Of a DNA stretch of 64,000 nt, positions 10,797 to 21,334 are shown one piece after another. The notes beneath the pieces were generated by a model, which did not search any database, was not told the origin of the DNA, and worked only from the letters and a program-made list of their open reading frames with translations. Position 1 is the first letter of the stretch. Each line of letters starts with the position of its first letter. Source of the DNA: Pictodentalium vernedei (taxonomy: Eukaryota; Mollusca; Scaphopoda; Dentaliida; Dentaliidae). The position numbers were made by a program, and so were the translations under genes. The DNA lies in NCBI GenBank assembly GCA_031216915.1, contig CM062297.1, positions 176,876,356 through 176,940,355 on the forward strand. Reading direction: 5' to 3'.

Positions 10797-11410
10797 GGGA
10801 TTAGACGAAACATTTTGAAATTAATTATTTCTCCCTTTTTGAATCGTAACGGTGTTTCGGATACATTCGAACCTGATTATTGATTCCCCAGCTTTCCTGT
10901 GTTATAAAATTTCGTTTTATACATCGTTCACCACGACATTAATAGTCGCTTTGTTGGTCGTTTCGGTGGATGTCAAAATCATTCCAATGATTTCTCAGCC
11001 GATCGGCATGGGATAGGTTATCCCATGCCGATCGGAGGAGAAATCATTTCCGCTATTTTCGATTTACCGAAATCTACCGCATCGCACTTTTCGATCCATA
11101 TCATTTCCAATTGTTACGTGTATTTTATTTCTGGCACGACTGAAATTAGATTGCAGGAATCCATGAAGCGTTTGAGATCCGGAAGATTCGTGATTCGATT
11201 AGCTCCCTTTCCTAGCGAACCTTCCACCTTATCGCTAGTTTTCCAGACATTAGTGACGTCCACGTAGTTCCTGCTGACGGCACTAGATCCGAATTTTGGG
11301 TCATCTTTGAAACCGAATAGTTTATGACTGTTCATCTCCATTCTGAATTCTATAATTCCTCTTAATTTTCTGTTCAGATATAAATCGTCCACGCGCGCTT
11401 TCACAGAGGT
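10797..11410 (-). pseudogene. decayed C-terminal half of a virus-like fibre gene
   Basis: Reading on the minus strand, this matches the C-terminal half of the fibre gene at 55798-57153 of the virus-like element in this window. The fibre-like block VDDLYLN, the repeat end SRNYVD, the segment NRITNLPDLKRFMD, and a C-terminal knob region ending near 10800 all have counterparts. A near-identical but longer copy lies at 45225-46600. It stops abruptly at 11410 where a LINE begins (11411), while the 45 kb copy continues, so the LINE interrupted or truncated it. No other viral gene is adjacent. Frames are broken, so it is a relic. Confidence 0.7.
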
Positions 11411-11761
11411 CATGCATTGATGCGTTCTGGTAGGTGTTTGCTTCACTCAACACAAACACTCACCTACCAATGCTTCGTTTTTAAGCAATAAGAGTCGTTA
11501 TCCTAAAATGTTCCGCTAAACATTCGTAACTGGTCGGCAGTTCTTTTTTGTATTTGTACAGTGTATAAACTCATAATATTCATAATTAAGTTCAATTGAG
11601 GAAGTTTCAATCTGTTCGTTAGTTTTATTCGCATATATGTTCCAGTTATAAGACAGAAAACATTTCTATCCAACCTGAACGCATTTAGTTTGCTCTAAGA
11701 GGGTTAGGAGAATCTCCTTTCACCTTACCCCGTTAAGCGGATAGGGGAGAGGTCTGCTTAA

Positions 11762-12445
11762 ATGGGGAGGCTGGCTGTGATATATTTGAATAAGCCGCAC
11801 CGGACCAAAATGGTACGAACCTCTTTTTACCCAGGCACCTTGTTCTCTCGAGATGCCCGTATGTATCGACAACTGAAACAAACTTTACTGACTCCGACTC
11901 CTATTGATGTTACTGGAAATAAATACTCAAACAATTGGCCAAGATTCATAACTATTCATTCTAAAGATGAAATTAAAGCAGTTTCCGGCATTAATACATT
12001 CGCACTAGAGAAAGCAGTTCAATGTCTAGCAGGAAGTGTTAAGAACGTTAAGAAATTGAGATTTGGCGACTTTTTGATAGAATGTGAAACACATACAGCC
12101 ATGCAATTTATTATAAAGACAATGAAACTTACAGACGTCCAAATACAAACTAAACTACAAAGGGCCCTCAAAACCGACAGAGGCGCGTTAGAACTCGAGA
12201 ACTTGCGAACATGGCTGAAAGAGGTTATGCATGAATTGAAACAACAGGGCGTCACACAGGTGAATCAAATCAAAATTAGGAAAAACGGCCGCAAGTTTTA
12301 CACAAATATCTACTGTTTCAATTTCAACACCCCTCAGCCACTAAAGTCAATAAAATTAGGCAGGCCTTTAAATTCGTTTATTTTGGGCGCACCGTTTTGC
12401 CTTATTTTGGACACATTAAAACCAGAAATAACAACCTTTTCCTGA
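11762..12445 (+). CDS. LINE ORF1 (gag-like RNA-binding protein), open
   Basis: A 227-residue protein. WPRFITIHS at about residues 59-67, FALEKAVQCLAGSVKNVKKLRFGDFLIE, and the later GVTQVNQIKIRKNGRKFYTN correspond to the conserved blocks of the gag-like ORF1 of Jockey/I-type non-LTR retrotransposons (WPRF...I, G..K....L..GDLL.E). In such elements it binds element RNA to form the ribonucleoprotein. The usual C-terminal zinc knuckles are missing, since the frame stops at the deletion junction. Compared with the copy at 49685 it lacks two codons around 12113 and has no frameshift. It begins at ATG 11762 just after a short hairpin (CTTACCCCGTTAAGCGGATAGGGG). Confidence 0.75.
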   Translation: MGRLAVIYLNKPHRTKMVRTSFYPGTLFSRDARMYRQLKQTLLTPTPIDVTGNKYSNNWPRFITIHSKDEIKAVSGINTFALEKAVQCLAGSVKNVKKLRFGDFLIECETHTAMQFIIKTMKLTDVQIQTKLQRALKTDRGALELENLRTWLKEVMHELKQQGVTQVNQIKIRKNGRKFYTNIYCFNFNTPQPLKSIKLGRPLNSFILGAPFCLILDTLKPEITTFS

Positions 12446-12599
12446 TATGTTCTATTTTCATGCCTTCTTTGTGTTTCTATGATCATAATATGATGGAACT
12501 TATTTTTAAAAGTAGAAGAGGCACAAAGAATTTATATATTTTTCTTGGTGTCTTCACACCCTCTCTAATTTGGGCTCACCTCTAAACGGTGTGAAATTC

Positions 12600-13665
12600 G
12601 GGGTAATCTAAAAGCCTGTGTTCCGGACAGTATTCTATTTGTTACCCCGTTTTCTGTGAAAATCAATGGCATCATTGACGCAGTTGAGAATATGGTAGGT
12701 TCTTCATTATTTGTCGATGACTTTTTGATTTCTGGAGCAGTAAATGCATAAATGCCATTGAGAGCAAACTTCAGTTGTGCTAGAACAGAATTCAGAAATG
12801 GCTCCAGAAAACGGTTTTAAGTTTTCGACGACCAAAGTGTATTGTGTTCATCCTACAAGCTCCGGAAGCACCATCTTGATCCGGAATTAACAATAGATGA
12901 CAGTATCATTAAAGTTGTTAATAAAGTGAAATTCTTGGTTTTATTGTTAAAATTTCACTTCTGATATCAAACAACAAAGAGTGTGGTGAGAAAAGGCACT
13001 TCACCACCTGAAAGTAGTAGCAGTGATTGGGCAGCTGACTGAAAAACACTATTCCATACAGATCCCTTGTGAGATCGAAATTAGGTTACGGTTGTGTGGT
13101 TTACAAACCCTTTGATGCATTTCACAATAGTGCTTTTAGAATTATCCTGTGTACTTTTAGAGCATCACCAGGGGGCGCGGTGGCGATGTGGTAACCGGTT
13201 CTCGTCAGATCACCGGAGTTAAGCTACGTCGAGCTCGGTTAGTCCTCGGATGGGTGACCGTCTGAGCGATCGAGTCGGATTTCTGCGTTGTGCCCTTGGG
13301 CAAAGCACTTAACCCCGATTGTTTACATGGGGGCACGATGACGCCGTGTACTAAGGCTTACTGCACGTCGATGGTGCGCATGTCTTCAACCAATCTAACC
13401 CTGCCTGTGCTGCAGTGCGGAGTTACGATGTTAGGGAGCTGGCAGCTGCTCGTCGTTGCTTGGTGGTTCTCTCCGGGTACACCGGCTTCCTCCACCCGTA
13501 AAAACTGTCACGGTCATGATTAGCCATTGTGCATACGTATGTGACCTTAAACACCAATAAATAAATAAATAAATAGAGCATCACCAATAGATTCTATGCT
13601 CGTTGCGGCACGAGGGCCTTTTCTTCAGAAGCGCAGAATTAAACTATCACTCCAATATATTCGTC
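12600..13665 (+). pseudogene. LINE ORF2 remnant: reverse transcriptase palm to C-terminus
   Basis: After the deletion junction, translation gives TPFSVKINGIIDAVEN, then SLFVDDFLISG containing the RT catalytic FVDD motif, then a segment ending in DPELTIDDSIIKVVNKVKFL typical of the RT thumb. Stops and frameshifts interrupt it. The N-terminal endonuclease and most of RT are missing. The frame is further split by the SINE at 13171-13573. Same structure in the copy at 50520-51210. Confidence 0.65.
13171..13573 (+). mobile_element. SINE with 5S rRNA-like head, copy S1
   Basis: Flanked by a 13-base target duplication (TAGAGCATCACCA at 13158-13170 and 13574-13586). The second LINE copy has the same site empty with one TAGAGCATCACCA (51086-51098). 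After a short start shared with the tRNA-headed copies (GGGGGCGCGGTGGC) comes a 5S-like internal promoter: TCTCGTCAGATCACCGGAG, TTAAGC, and CGGTTAGTCCTCGGATGGGT followed by GACC (about 13199-13276). The body (from TTGTGCCCTTGGGCAAAGCAC) and AATAAAT tail are those of the tRNA-headed SINEs at 23145, 26790, 43720 and 46975. Confidence 0.8.
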
Positions 13666-13667
13666 CC

Positions 13668-13729
13668 CTGAGTTCCAACTTGTTCTATGTGCCAGTAGGC
13701 ACATATAACATATTGGAACTTAGGGCACG
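13668..13729. repeat. short hairpin, family A
   Basis: CCCCTGAGTTCCAACTTG ... loop AGTA ... and complement. It is located at the same position in the LINE derivative as the half hairpin at about 51178-51209, so here it belongs to the LINE copy. Confidence 0.6.
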
Positions 13730-13811
13730 TATTGTCTAATCCATCAAACCCTGCTTATAATTGTGTCTCAGACCCTCAAAATGTTGATTTGTTTGTTGTT
13801 TGTTCAACATA

Positions 13812-14176
13812 TGTCGCAACCACTTTTGTTACAACACCTTCCCACTTTTGTTACAGCTCACCACTTTTGTTACAAAATCAACCACTTTTGTTACAAAATG
13901 AAATCACCACTTTTGTTACAGCCATCGCCCATTTTTGTAACAAAAAAAACCTCGCTCACCACTTTTGTTACAACAACCACTTTTGTAACGGCTCACCACT
14001 TTTGTTATAAGACCTTCCCACTTTTGTTACAGCTCACCACTTTTGTTACAAAATCAACCACTTTTGTTACAAAATGAACTCACCACTTTTGTTACAACCA
14101 TCGCCCATTTTTGTAACAAAAAAAAACTCGCGCACCACTTTTGTTACAACAATCGATCGCCCATTATTGTTACAAT
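13812..14176. repeat. CCACTTTTGTTACA minisatellite with higher-order duplication
   Basis: About 14-16 units of 20-30 bases carrying CCACTTTTGTTACA. A block of about 175 bases (CTTCCCACTTTTGTTACAGC ... CATCGCCCATTTTTGTAACA) occurs twice in tandem (about 13849 and 14024), so a multi-unit block was duplicated. Open frames across it are artefacts of the repeat. Confidence 0.8.
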
Positions 14177-14248
14177 TTTTGTCAGTGTGAAAAATGAGGT
14201 AATCTGCAAGTAATGCGAGACGTGACGTTCAGTCATGATTATCTGGAG

Positions 14249-14595
14249 AACGGTTGCTCCGTGGTTAGAGCGTTGGTCTTGAGATCGGAAGGTTTTGAGT
14301 TTGAGGCCTGGCCGGGTAACTTGCGTTATGTTCTTGAGCAAGACACATTATCCCATTTGCCCGCTTGGGAGCACGGTTACGCCATGTGCTGTGGCGTATC
14401 GCACGTTGATAGCACACATGCCTAAACCAATGCTAACCCTACTCCTGTGGGATTAGTACGTTGGAGAATTGACAGTTACTCGACGCTGCTCGGTGGTACT
14501 CTCCGGGTACTCCGGCTTCCTCCAAACGTAAAACTATCTTCGACACAATATGACCTCAGCTATTAAAGTGTCATAAAACACCAATAATCCAATAA
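14249..14595 (+). mobile_element. tRNA-derived SINE, copy S2 (diverged)
   Basis: A-box-like CTCCGTGGTTAGAGCG and B-box-like GAGTTTGAGGCC, then the shared body ATGTTCTTGAGCAAGACACATTATCCC, the TACGCCATGTGCTGTGGCG block and CTCCGGGTACTCCGGCTTCC, ending in CACCAATAATCC. More diverged than the copies at 23145 and 13171. Confidence 0.7.
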
Positions 14596-16060
14596 TGATT
14601 ATTAAACCCAACCATTGTCACACATGTTCAGTAGGAATGCCACACCCTTTCTTATTGGGTGATATAGTAACCTTCCACCTTGCGACGTCATTGTCGTGAT
14701 GATATGTAGTGTATCGTGTGCATGCGCACACGGATATCTGAAATGACACGTGCCTATCGGTGCTAATTATAGGAGATTCCAATCTCTTGAGCCTTAGATC
14801 TTAGTAGTGTGTGATGATGACTTCTTGCCCTTTTAGCAGGTTCTCATGCAGGTTCTCATTTGACGTCATCAGTCACGTGGCCGGGAGAAAGTGGGGTAAT
14901 GTTGCCATTGTAGCCCGCGTGAGCGGCCATCTTGTGACGTTATTCCCATGGTTACACCTGGTCCCTTCCGCCTCCCATTTTGACTATGGGCGCCGTCATA
15001 TTGGTTGTTAGGTGTAGCACGTGGTTGCTATGGAACCCAATGGCCTTCTTGTTGGACAGGTGAGTGTTCTGAGGGTGTGTTCGATTCAGCGGGAGTACAT
15101 CGAATCACCACAAACAACCCCACAACGACCCAAACCTACCCCAATGGACCTTTTATTGGACTGAACTTTTCCCACCGAAACTTACCCAAACAGACCTTTG
15201 TGAGCTTCGCCCCACACGAGTACAAGATGTCTATGGGGAGAGGCCGCAATGAGGCCCTAACTCATAGCTCTTGTGGCCTCCCCTGCCCTCTTAGCCCTCA
15301 TCTCATGGCCTTCCCTGACTTCCCAGGGTGTCTGGTGCAGGGTCATTTGGAAGGGACCCAGGACAGGTAACCATGAATGACGGGGAAGCTAGTGATAGAG
15401 TCACTGAGAGGGGGTCACCGGGTCAAACGTGCATGAGATTGTGGGTCACGTGTGGAGAACTTCTGGTCGAAGTTTCTTCGCTGGGTTTGGATCGCCGGTG
15501 AACTGTGTCGCTCCTGGTCGGGATGCGGAAGTAGGGTCCCAGGGCAGGTCTACCTTCGAAAGGGTAGTGAGGTGTTAGGTCAAGTGTGGAAGGCAAGGCT
15601 TCAGGAAGAAGGGCGACTGTGTCGCTCTCGCTCGTCTCGTTGGATCACCTCACTAGTGATCGCCTATTGTGATCACTATTGATCATTCTCCACGTATGAG
15701 GATATGAGGGGTGTGAGGTCGCAGACTAGACCAATTGTTCAAACAAACATGTGATTGAAAAACAAGTCACGAACGCAGTGTTTTATGCGCCCTACATAGC
15801 CCCAAACAGCATCTACTGTGTTGCACTGAAGTGTGTGCTCTCAGATGTCTTTTTGTTGTTGGAGTACACAACATATGATGTGCTGAATTTATATTGGAAA
15901 TGTTCGCATGCCAATGATGGCTGTCTAAATAGGCAGCCAGCACTGGTATGCAAACATTGCTAAGTCAAATATGTTAAATTTATATTGGAAATTTTGCATA
16001 CCCGATCTGGTTGTCTATATAGGTAACCAGCGCTAGTATGCGAACGTTGCCAAGTCATCT
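14596..16060. other. intergenic repeats
   Basis: The segment about 14880-15240 is a diverged copy of about 17930-18300 (shared GTAGCCCGCGTGA...GTGACGTCATT, GCGGTTGCTATGG.ACCCAA, then ACCCCAA-rich runs). The segment about 15470-15650 resembles 7740-7990 (GACTGTGTCGCTC... units). The block 15885-15965 is tandemly repeated at 15972-16055 and contains a small inverted pair around GTCTA.ATAGGCAGCC. No gene supported. Confidence 0.45.
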
Positions 16061-16285
16061 TCATGTATGCGTAAATTTAAGGTAACTGTTGTCGTCGAAA
16101 TTAAAAAGATAAGGGTTGAGCGGTTTGTTCTTCGGGTGCAAATACTTCTCAACACAGTATTTATGGCAACTCAGAGTCAAATCTGGGTTTGCATCGTACC
16201 CATGTTGCAAAGCTATATGTAAGTCATCGTTATAAATCCTACTGCACCTGAGTATATTCTCAATTCGCTTTGCTTTCACGTTCAT
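16061..16285 (-). CDS. uncharacterised open frame, possible gene or transposon fragment
   Basis: A minus-strand frame of 74 residues with DLTLSCHKYCVEKYLHP, a Cys/His-spaced segment that looks selected rather than random. I recognise no family. No upstream exon or promoter was identified. It may be a fragment of a transposon-encoded zinc-binding protein. Confidence 0.2.
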   Translation of the reverse strand: MNVKAKRIENILRCSRIYNDDLHIALQHGYDANPDLTLSCHKYCVEKYLHPKNKPLNPYLFNFDDNSYLKFTHT

Positions 16286-16936
16286 TAGTTAGAGGATCTT
16301 TGCTCCTCGATTCAGCACAATCGAACGTGGTTGAGAAAAAACAAGCATCTGACATGACGGAGTTGGTCTATGTCGTTTCAAAGCAAAGGTCGCCCGAACC
16401 TGATGCTATATCGAGTGAAGTTGAAGAAATAGAAACGCTAGTGATAAAAGGCGAGACAAAATTGCAAGTTTATGAGGTGTGTAGTGAGACACAATTGCGC
16501 AGTTGAAATAATGCGTCCTCGCTCTAAGAAATCAAAGAGAAAGAACAGTTATATGACGTAATCTCCAAACGCGTTCACATATAAAGAGCGTTGTTAGATA
16601 TAAATAGCGTTGATAGATATAAATAGCGGTGTAATATCCGTTCAATTTCTACCAAATACCCAATGCGGATGTAGTTACTATATCGAAACACAATTACATC
16701 ACGTTTTGTGCTTATATAGTGAGTTAAGATGAAATAGTCATTCGGATCTGTAATTTCCACATTAATATTTGACCCCTTCAACAGTACCTCACTTTAAGGC
16801 CCAATTAAAGAAAATGCTCAATGCTGTCAGCTGTCCAGTAAGAAAAAATAGTAAGAGGAGTGTCTGAACTAATAAAAACCGTTGAGAAAAAAACATAAGA
16901 CAACAAAACATGGTTTGGTGAAAAAATGGCGTTTGG
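16286..16936. other. no feature recognised
   Basis: An open frame at 16270-16506 (+) is Glu/Val/Ser-rich without known motifs. Two short direct repeats GATATAAATAGCG near 16596-16627. Nothing else. Confidence 0.35.
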
Positions 16937-17070
16937 CGGCCGGTGTGACAGGAATGATAGTCCGTAGGAAAATTAGTCCCTCTGGACTATTATTCCGCGG
17001 AATTATAGTCCTAGGTCTAACATTTCTAGGAATAGTAGTCCGCCGGACTATCATTCCTGTCACACCGGAC
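16937..17070. repeat. hairpin of repeated AGTCC blocks, family G
   Basis: Arms GCCGGTGTGACAGGAATGAT and complement at the ends (16938-16960, 17048-17069). Internally the motif GGAATnATAGTCC/GGACTAT recurs about six times in both orientations. An internally repetitive fold-back. Confidence 0.65.
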
Positions 17071-17357
17071 TAATATTTTGATTTCCCATGTAACTGGATT
17101 GAAATTGAAGCTGATACAGAATTGTACACACTAACAGGGTTACTCTCTCAAATGACTGTTCTTGTTGGCACTTCTGTCGTATATGGCAAACGAGAATTGT
17201 TCTTACGGAGGCAAAAATTATCAAAACACAGATAAGGAACAGTGAGTACGATCATCACATATATCCATCCACTGATGACATAGCCAGTATATCAAAGGGT
17301 AGGCAATGAATTCCTAGTTACCTGCAGTCTTTGCACAAGATACTTGTCCGTCTGATG

Positions 17358-17592
17358 TTAACCCTTTACCTAACAAATCGACCGCATCCGCCCGCGTATA
17401 ATATATAAATTTAGCAGTTGAACAAATATTACTTTTTAGAAAATTTCAACAAAAGCATATCATGTGACCCCTCGTTGGAACGAGCTCGTCCCAACGAGGG
17501 GCCATATGATATAGTTTTGTTGAATCTTTTTTTGAAAAATTGATATTTAAAATAACAAATGTTGATATCATCAGCGTTGGGTAAAGGGTTAA
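17358..17592. mobile_element. TTAA-flanked hairpin MITE, family B, copy 2
   Basis: TTAACCCTTTACCTAAC ... GTTGGGTAAAGGGTTAA. The centre folds on CGTTGGAACGAGCTCGTCCC. The arms differ from copy 1 over most of their length except the ends and the GAACGAGCTCG core, suggesting a subfamily. Confidence 0.75.
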
Positions 17593-19682
17593 ACAAAATA
17601 GCATAAGACTTGCAATTGTGCAAAGAAAACGGCCACGTTTGGGTTAGGTGTGGAAATGAGTCAAGTTTTTTGGGGTTGATGTGGTTAGAGTTCGAGTTGT
17701 TTCGTCTTGGGTTCTCTGTAACTTATAACGAAGGCGAGAAGTATAAGCAATCAGTTATTCAAACAAAAAATATTTATGATGATTGGGGAGTATATTTCCC
17801 TGGAGCGTTCATTCTTTGGGAAGCAGACAATGTCGACCAAACCAAAAGTAGTACGTCAGGGGCTGGATGTGCCAATTCTGGGTGATATCATGCGAAGTCA
17901 AAGTCACTTGACCCAGTTAGGCCATGTCTGGGTGTCATGGTAGCCCGCGTGATTGCCCCTGTTGTGACGTCATTACCACAGTGAACGCGATGCTAGTGCG
18001 CATGCGCAGCGCGTGTTGTTTTGGGTGATACGTCTTTCCGTTGCCCATTTTGTATACTGGAGGCCACCATCTTGGGTTTTATTGTAGAGCGCGGTTGCTA
18101 TGGGACCCAAAACCCTCTAATAGAACGGGGTATATTCGGCTGGTGTGTTCCTTTGTATATGAGTAAATTTAATAACCGAAATGAACCCCAAAATTACTCC
18201 AAACCACCAAAAAAAACCCAAAACAGCCAAAACGGACTCAGATTTCCCCCGGAATCCTTCTTGTTTCTAATAATAGGCGCATCCCTTTGTGTAAGAGTAA
18301 ACCTAATTACCAAAAACAATCCGACAATTGCTTTACTAGCTCAGTTTCCCCACTATATTATCGGGTTCTACCTATTACAAAGGCTATTCTAGCTTCTCTA
18401 ACTTTAGCAGTTTATGTAGACTCACCTGCTGTTGACCACCTCTTGTTACGACCTCTGCCCTCGTCCAAGCCTTATAATCACCAGTCATATGCTTGATTCC
18501 CCGTAATCTGTGCCTGCCCATACACAGTTACTTTCCACATGTATAACAAAGGCCTCTATGATTCTCAAACTCGAAAGACAATCGAGCAGGGATGGGTATT
18601 ACTCGAACAACTCGAATTTTATCGAACAAATAAGCTCTCGAGTAGTGGCTTGAACAGGCATCGCTCGGACGACTCAAATCCCATCGAGCAAATGAGCTAT
18701 AGAGCAACTGCTCGACCGAGTGACTCTACATACGACACTACAACTCATCTCTGTATTTAAAGATACTTATGACATTCTGGTGTACACACACACACTTTCA
18801 GCAATACCACGTGGGACATATGCCAAATAAAATTACATGTGTCAGAAAGTATGTCACGGTAAATACTCTCTCGCCTGGTAGTATCAGAAACACGGACTGA
18901 AAAAGATTCTGCCAATACTTTAGGCCAGGCATGAAAAAGGGTCGTGGTGATCGGTTGTTTTTTATTTGACTCAACTAGGGGCATAACTATGGTGGATGGG
19001 GTGTGATACCCCTCCCCAATAATTTTCCAATAGTGGCATTTTCGTCGGAATTGGAGTCTTAAATATGGATTCGTTCTTGTTAGTAATCACTTACATTGTA
19101 GCGAGACTAGGTTTTCTAATTGCACTTATGTCACACCAGTAGTCGGGCTCTTGTAATTGGGTTTGTGTGGCCAGTTCGATCCCAGCAAGACCAGTTCCAT
19201 CACTTATTAGATATAATGCCTGAAATTTCCAGTTATTATACATATTAATTGATATTTTTTAGAAATATTAATTAAATTTTGGATTTGAGAAAAACAACAG
19301 CTTTGAAAATAATTCAACATCTTCATCCATAATAAATTTGTTCATAACATAATTATCATATAAGAAACATCGACATATTACATCGTGAGTTCTTATACGT
19401 TCAATACCATGACATTCTTTGTTACAATTTTGTTTTATTATACGCTAAACGATAGATTATCGAACAAATTGCGGAAAGATAGAAATCGTATCCCCCACTG
19501 TGAAGATATAGGAATTTTCACTTTCACGGTATCAATCAAAATGGCGGCCTTCAAAGCATCACTTCAAGGTGAATACGATTCACATTAGTACTGGAAATGA
19601 TCAATTTGTTCTAAAAATGTATAATGAAAAGTAAATCTAGTGTTTTTGTATGGATACACGTATTCACCTTGGATATGAAACC
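17593..19682. other. intergenic; diverged repeat at 17930-18300
   Basis: The segment 17930-18300 pairs with 14880-15240. A run of CTCGA/TCGAGCA motifs at about 18590-18725 resembles 7500-7730. The open frame 17610-17885 (+) has no recognisable domain. No other gene or repeat recognised. Confidence 0.4.
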
Positions 19683-19802
19683 CGTTAGTCCAAACATGGC
19701 TTGAAAGTCCGTAATATAAGTTGTTGGTTTGGTACGTCCTTTTAAAGGACGTACCAAACCACAAACTTATATTACAGACCTCCGGGCCATGTTTGGACTA
19801 GA
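19683..19802. repeat. hairpin flanked by ACCC.C. ends
   Basis: Arms TAGTCCAAACATGGC ... GGTTTGGTACGTCCTTTT and complement meet at 19742. One arm has a small bulge (CTTGAAAGTCCG against GACCTCCGGG). Confidence 0.6.
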
Positions 19803-19967
19803 AACCCGCCAACTGAATCAGATCTCAAGACGCTATCTTTTCCGAGTATCGATCAAATGACTTCCGCGTATCAATGATTCAATGCGCTGTTTACTTTCAT
19901 GCATCAATTCAAGGTTTAAACGAGTGGAATTATCAGATTCTTATAAAAAGCGTACAATAAAAAGAAA

Positions 19968-20090
19968 AGCTAGTGTTTTTGAGTGGATACCGAAAATTAT
20001 CTCACTTGTGACCGAGAGAATGGTTATTTTCAGTCACTCGTGAGATAATTTTCGGTATCCACTCAAAAACACTAGATATCCTCTATTTAT
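19968..20090. repeat. hairpin, family H
   Basis: Arms CTAGTGTTTTTGAGTGGATA through GAAAATTATCTCAC and complement (19970-20013, 20032-20074). The right arm and flank resemble 21835-21900 and 22108-22170 (ACTCATGAGATAATTCC.GATA), so it is a dispersed family. Confidence 0.6.
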
Positions 20091-20206
20091 CACACGCTTG
20101 TTCGATTAAATCCTCATCTACAGAAACACTAAACCATTCAGAAAATGAAAATCAGTTCCGCAGACATGTGTGGAACGGAAATCGTTGACGGGTTATTTTT
20201 ATAAAG

Positions 20207-20575
20207 AAGCGAAATTTCATTGGGTATTCTACAAATCGTGCACCAAGATTTCAATTTAAATCGCTGGCGATGGCTAAAAATTGCCTCCCGAGGAACTCAG
20301 GGGATGCAATAGAAACACGGGTTCACCTCGCAAAGTTGGTTGGCGATAAAATGTGCTCTTTTTGTTGATAGTTGTCAAATGAATTGCTAATTGTCCTTCT
20401 AATAATTGTTTTTTTATGGACGTGAAGGCGTGTAATAAACACAAAACGACACTCGTGTGTGAATGGGTTAATCGATATGGCACTTGTGCCTGCGGCCTTT
20501 CGTTCTTTTCCTCCGCGCTGGCTCTCGTGCCATATCGATTAGCCCATTCACACGCGCGTGTCGTTCTGTGTTTAT
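20207..20575. mobile_element. hairpin MITE, family D, copy 2
   Basis: Reverse-orientation counterpart of 1120-1545: hairpin arms at about 20440-20490 and 20530-20575, flank with ATGTGCTC...TTGTTGATAGTTGTCAAATG matching about 1325-1375, and outer end GAAATTTCATTGG matching near 1540. It lacks the nested family A hairpin present in copy 1. Confidence 0.6.
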
Positions 20576-20656
20576 CTCATCAGCACAATATCGTTGATGA
20601 TTCAATAATTCTTATTTTTACAACTCAGGCCGATTTATTACACATTTTGTCCTGCT

Positions 20657-21207
20657 TTAACCCTTTGAGACTTTAATTATCCTGACGTTCAAACGTCACT
20701 GGGAATTCAGTTTCTTCAGCGTTTTTCAAACGTCGGAAAGTACAAATAACAAGAATGTTTTCACATTAATGATTAACTGGTTGAGGGCTAGATTATTTTT
20801 GGTGGTCTGAATTTGTTATTCAAAACTTATTTTATTACAAATTATTGGAGAGTGCCTGTGAGCCCTCTCCAATAATTTGTAATGAAATAAACTTAAATAA
20901 ACAAAATATTATTTGTGTTTGACTGAATATGAAATATAAGACAGATCCGCATTTTTCTTTGAAAGCCCTGATAGTGGCTTCTTGAACTCAACCAGTTAAG
21001 AAGTCTTAACAGCAGGATTAATTAGTATTTTAAGCTGCGATAACATTTAGCTCAACGGCTGTCACTGAGCACTATTCGGGAGAAATTAGGAATTGAGGTT
21101 AAAACTCTAAAAAATCGAAAAATAATAACAAAACAAATGACCTCAAAGTATAAGCGTTCTGTTTGATTTTATACGTCATAAGACGAACAAAAGTATCAAA
21201 GGGTTAA
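20657..21207. mobile_element. TTAA-flanked MITE, family C (piggyBac-like)
   Basis: Ends TTAACCCTTTGA and TCAAAGGGTTAA are a perfect 12-base inverted repeat including a TTAA duplication. It is about 550 bp with a central fold-back (CCAATAATTTGTAATGAAATAA and complement near 20828-20892). A related decayed segment lies at 42830-43020. No transposase frame. Confidence 0.7.
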
Positions 21208-21334
21208 AACGTTCTGAATTCTCACTCTGACATCTCTTTGAACCCGTAGTTACATTTGGCAAACCCTTGACCACCCTAGTTGAATTCTGTCTGAACAGGG
21301 TCTCTCGGGGAGATAAAATAGTCATTACAGACAT

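Larger units (their letters stand above)
11411..13670 (+). mobile_element. internally deleted LINE, copy 1
   Basis: Colinear with 49338-51210: same 5' start (TGCATTGATGCGTTCTG), same 5' UTR, ORF1, same junction that skips most of ORF2, then the C-terminal part of the reverse transcriptase. The shared deletion and shared 5' end at two unrelated sites mean an already deleted derivative was copied or duplicated. A SINE (13171-13573) is inserted near its 3' part. Confidence 0.75.

Noticed and set aside
13199-13276. Functional 5S rRNA gene
   Set aside because: Only the internal promoter region matches; it is fused to SINE sequence at both sides and flanked by a target duplication.
14880-18300. 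Segmental duplication 14.88-15.24 / 17.93-18.30 kb as a duplicated gene
   Set aside because: Only short blocks are shared and the aligned parts have no common open frame; it looks like two copies of a diverged non-coding repeat.
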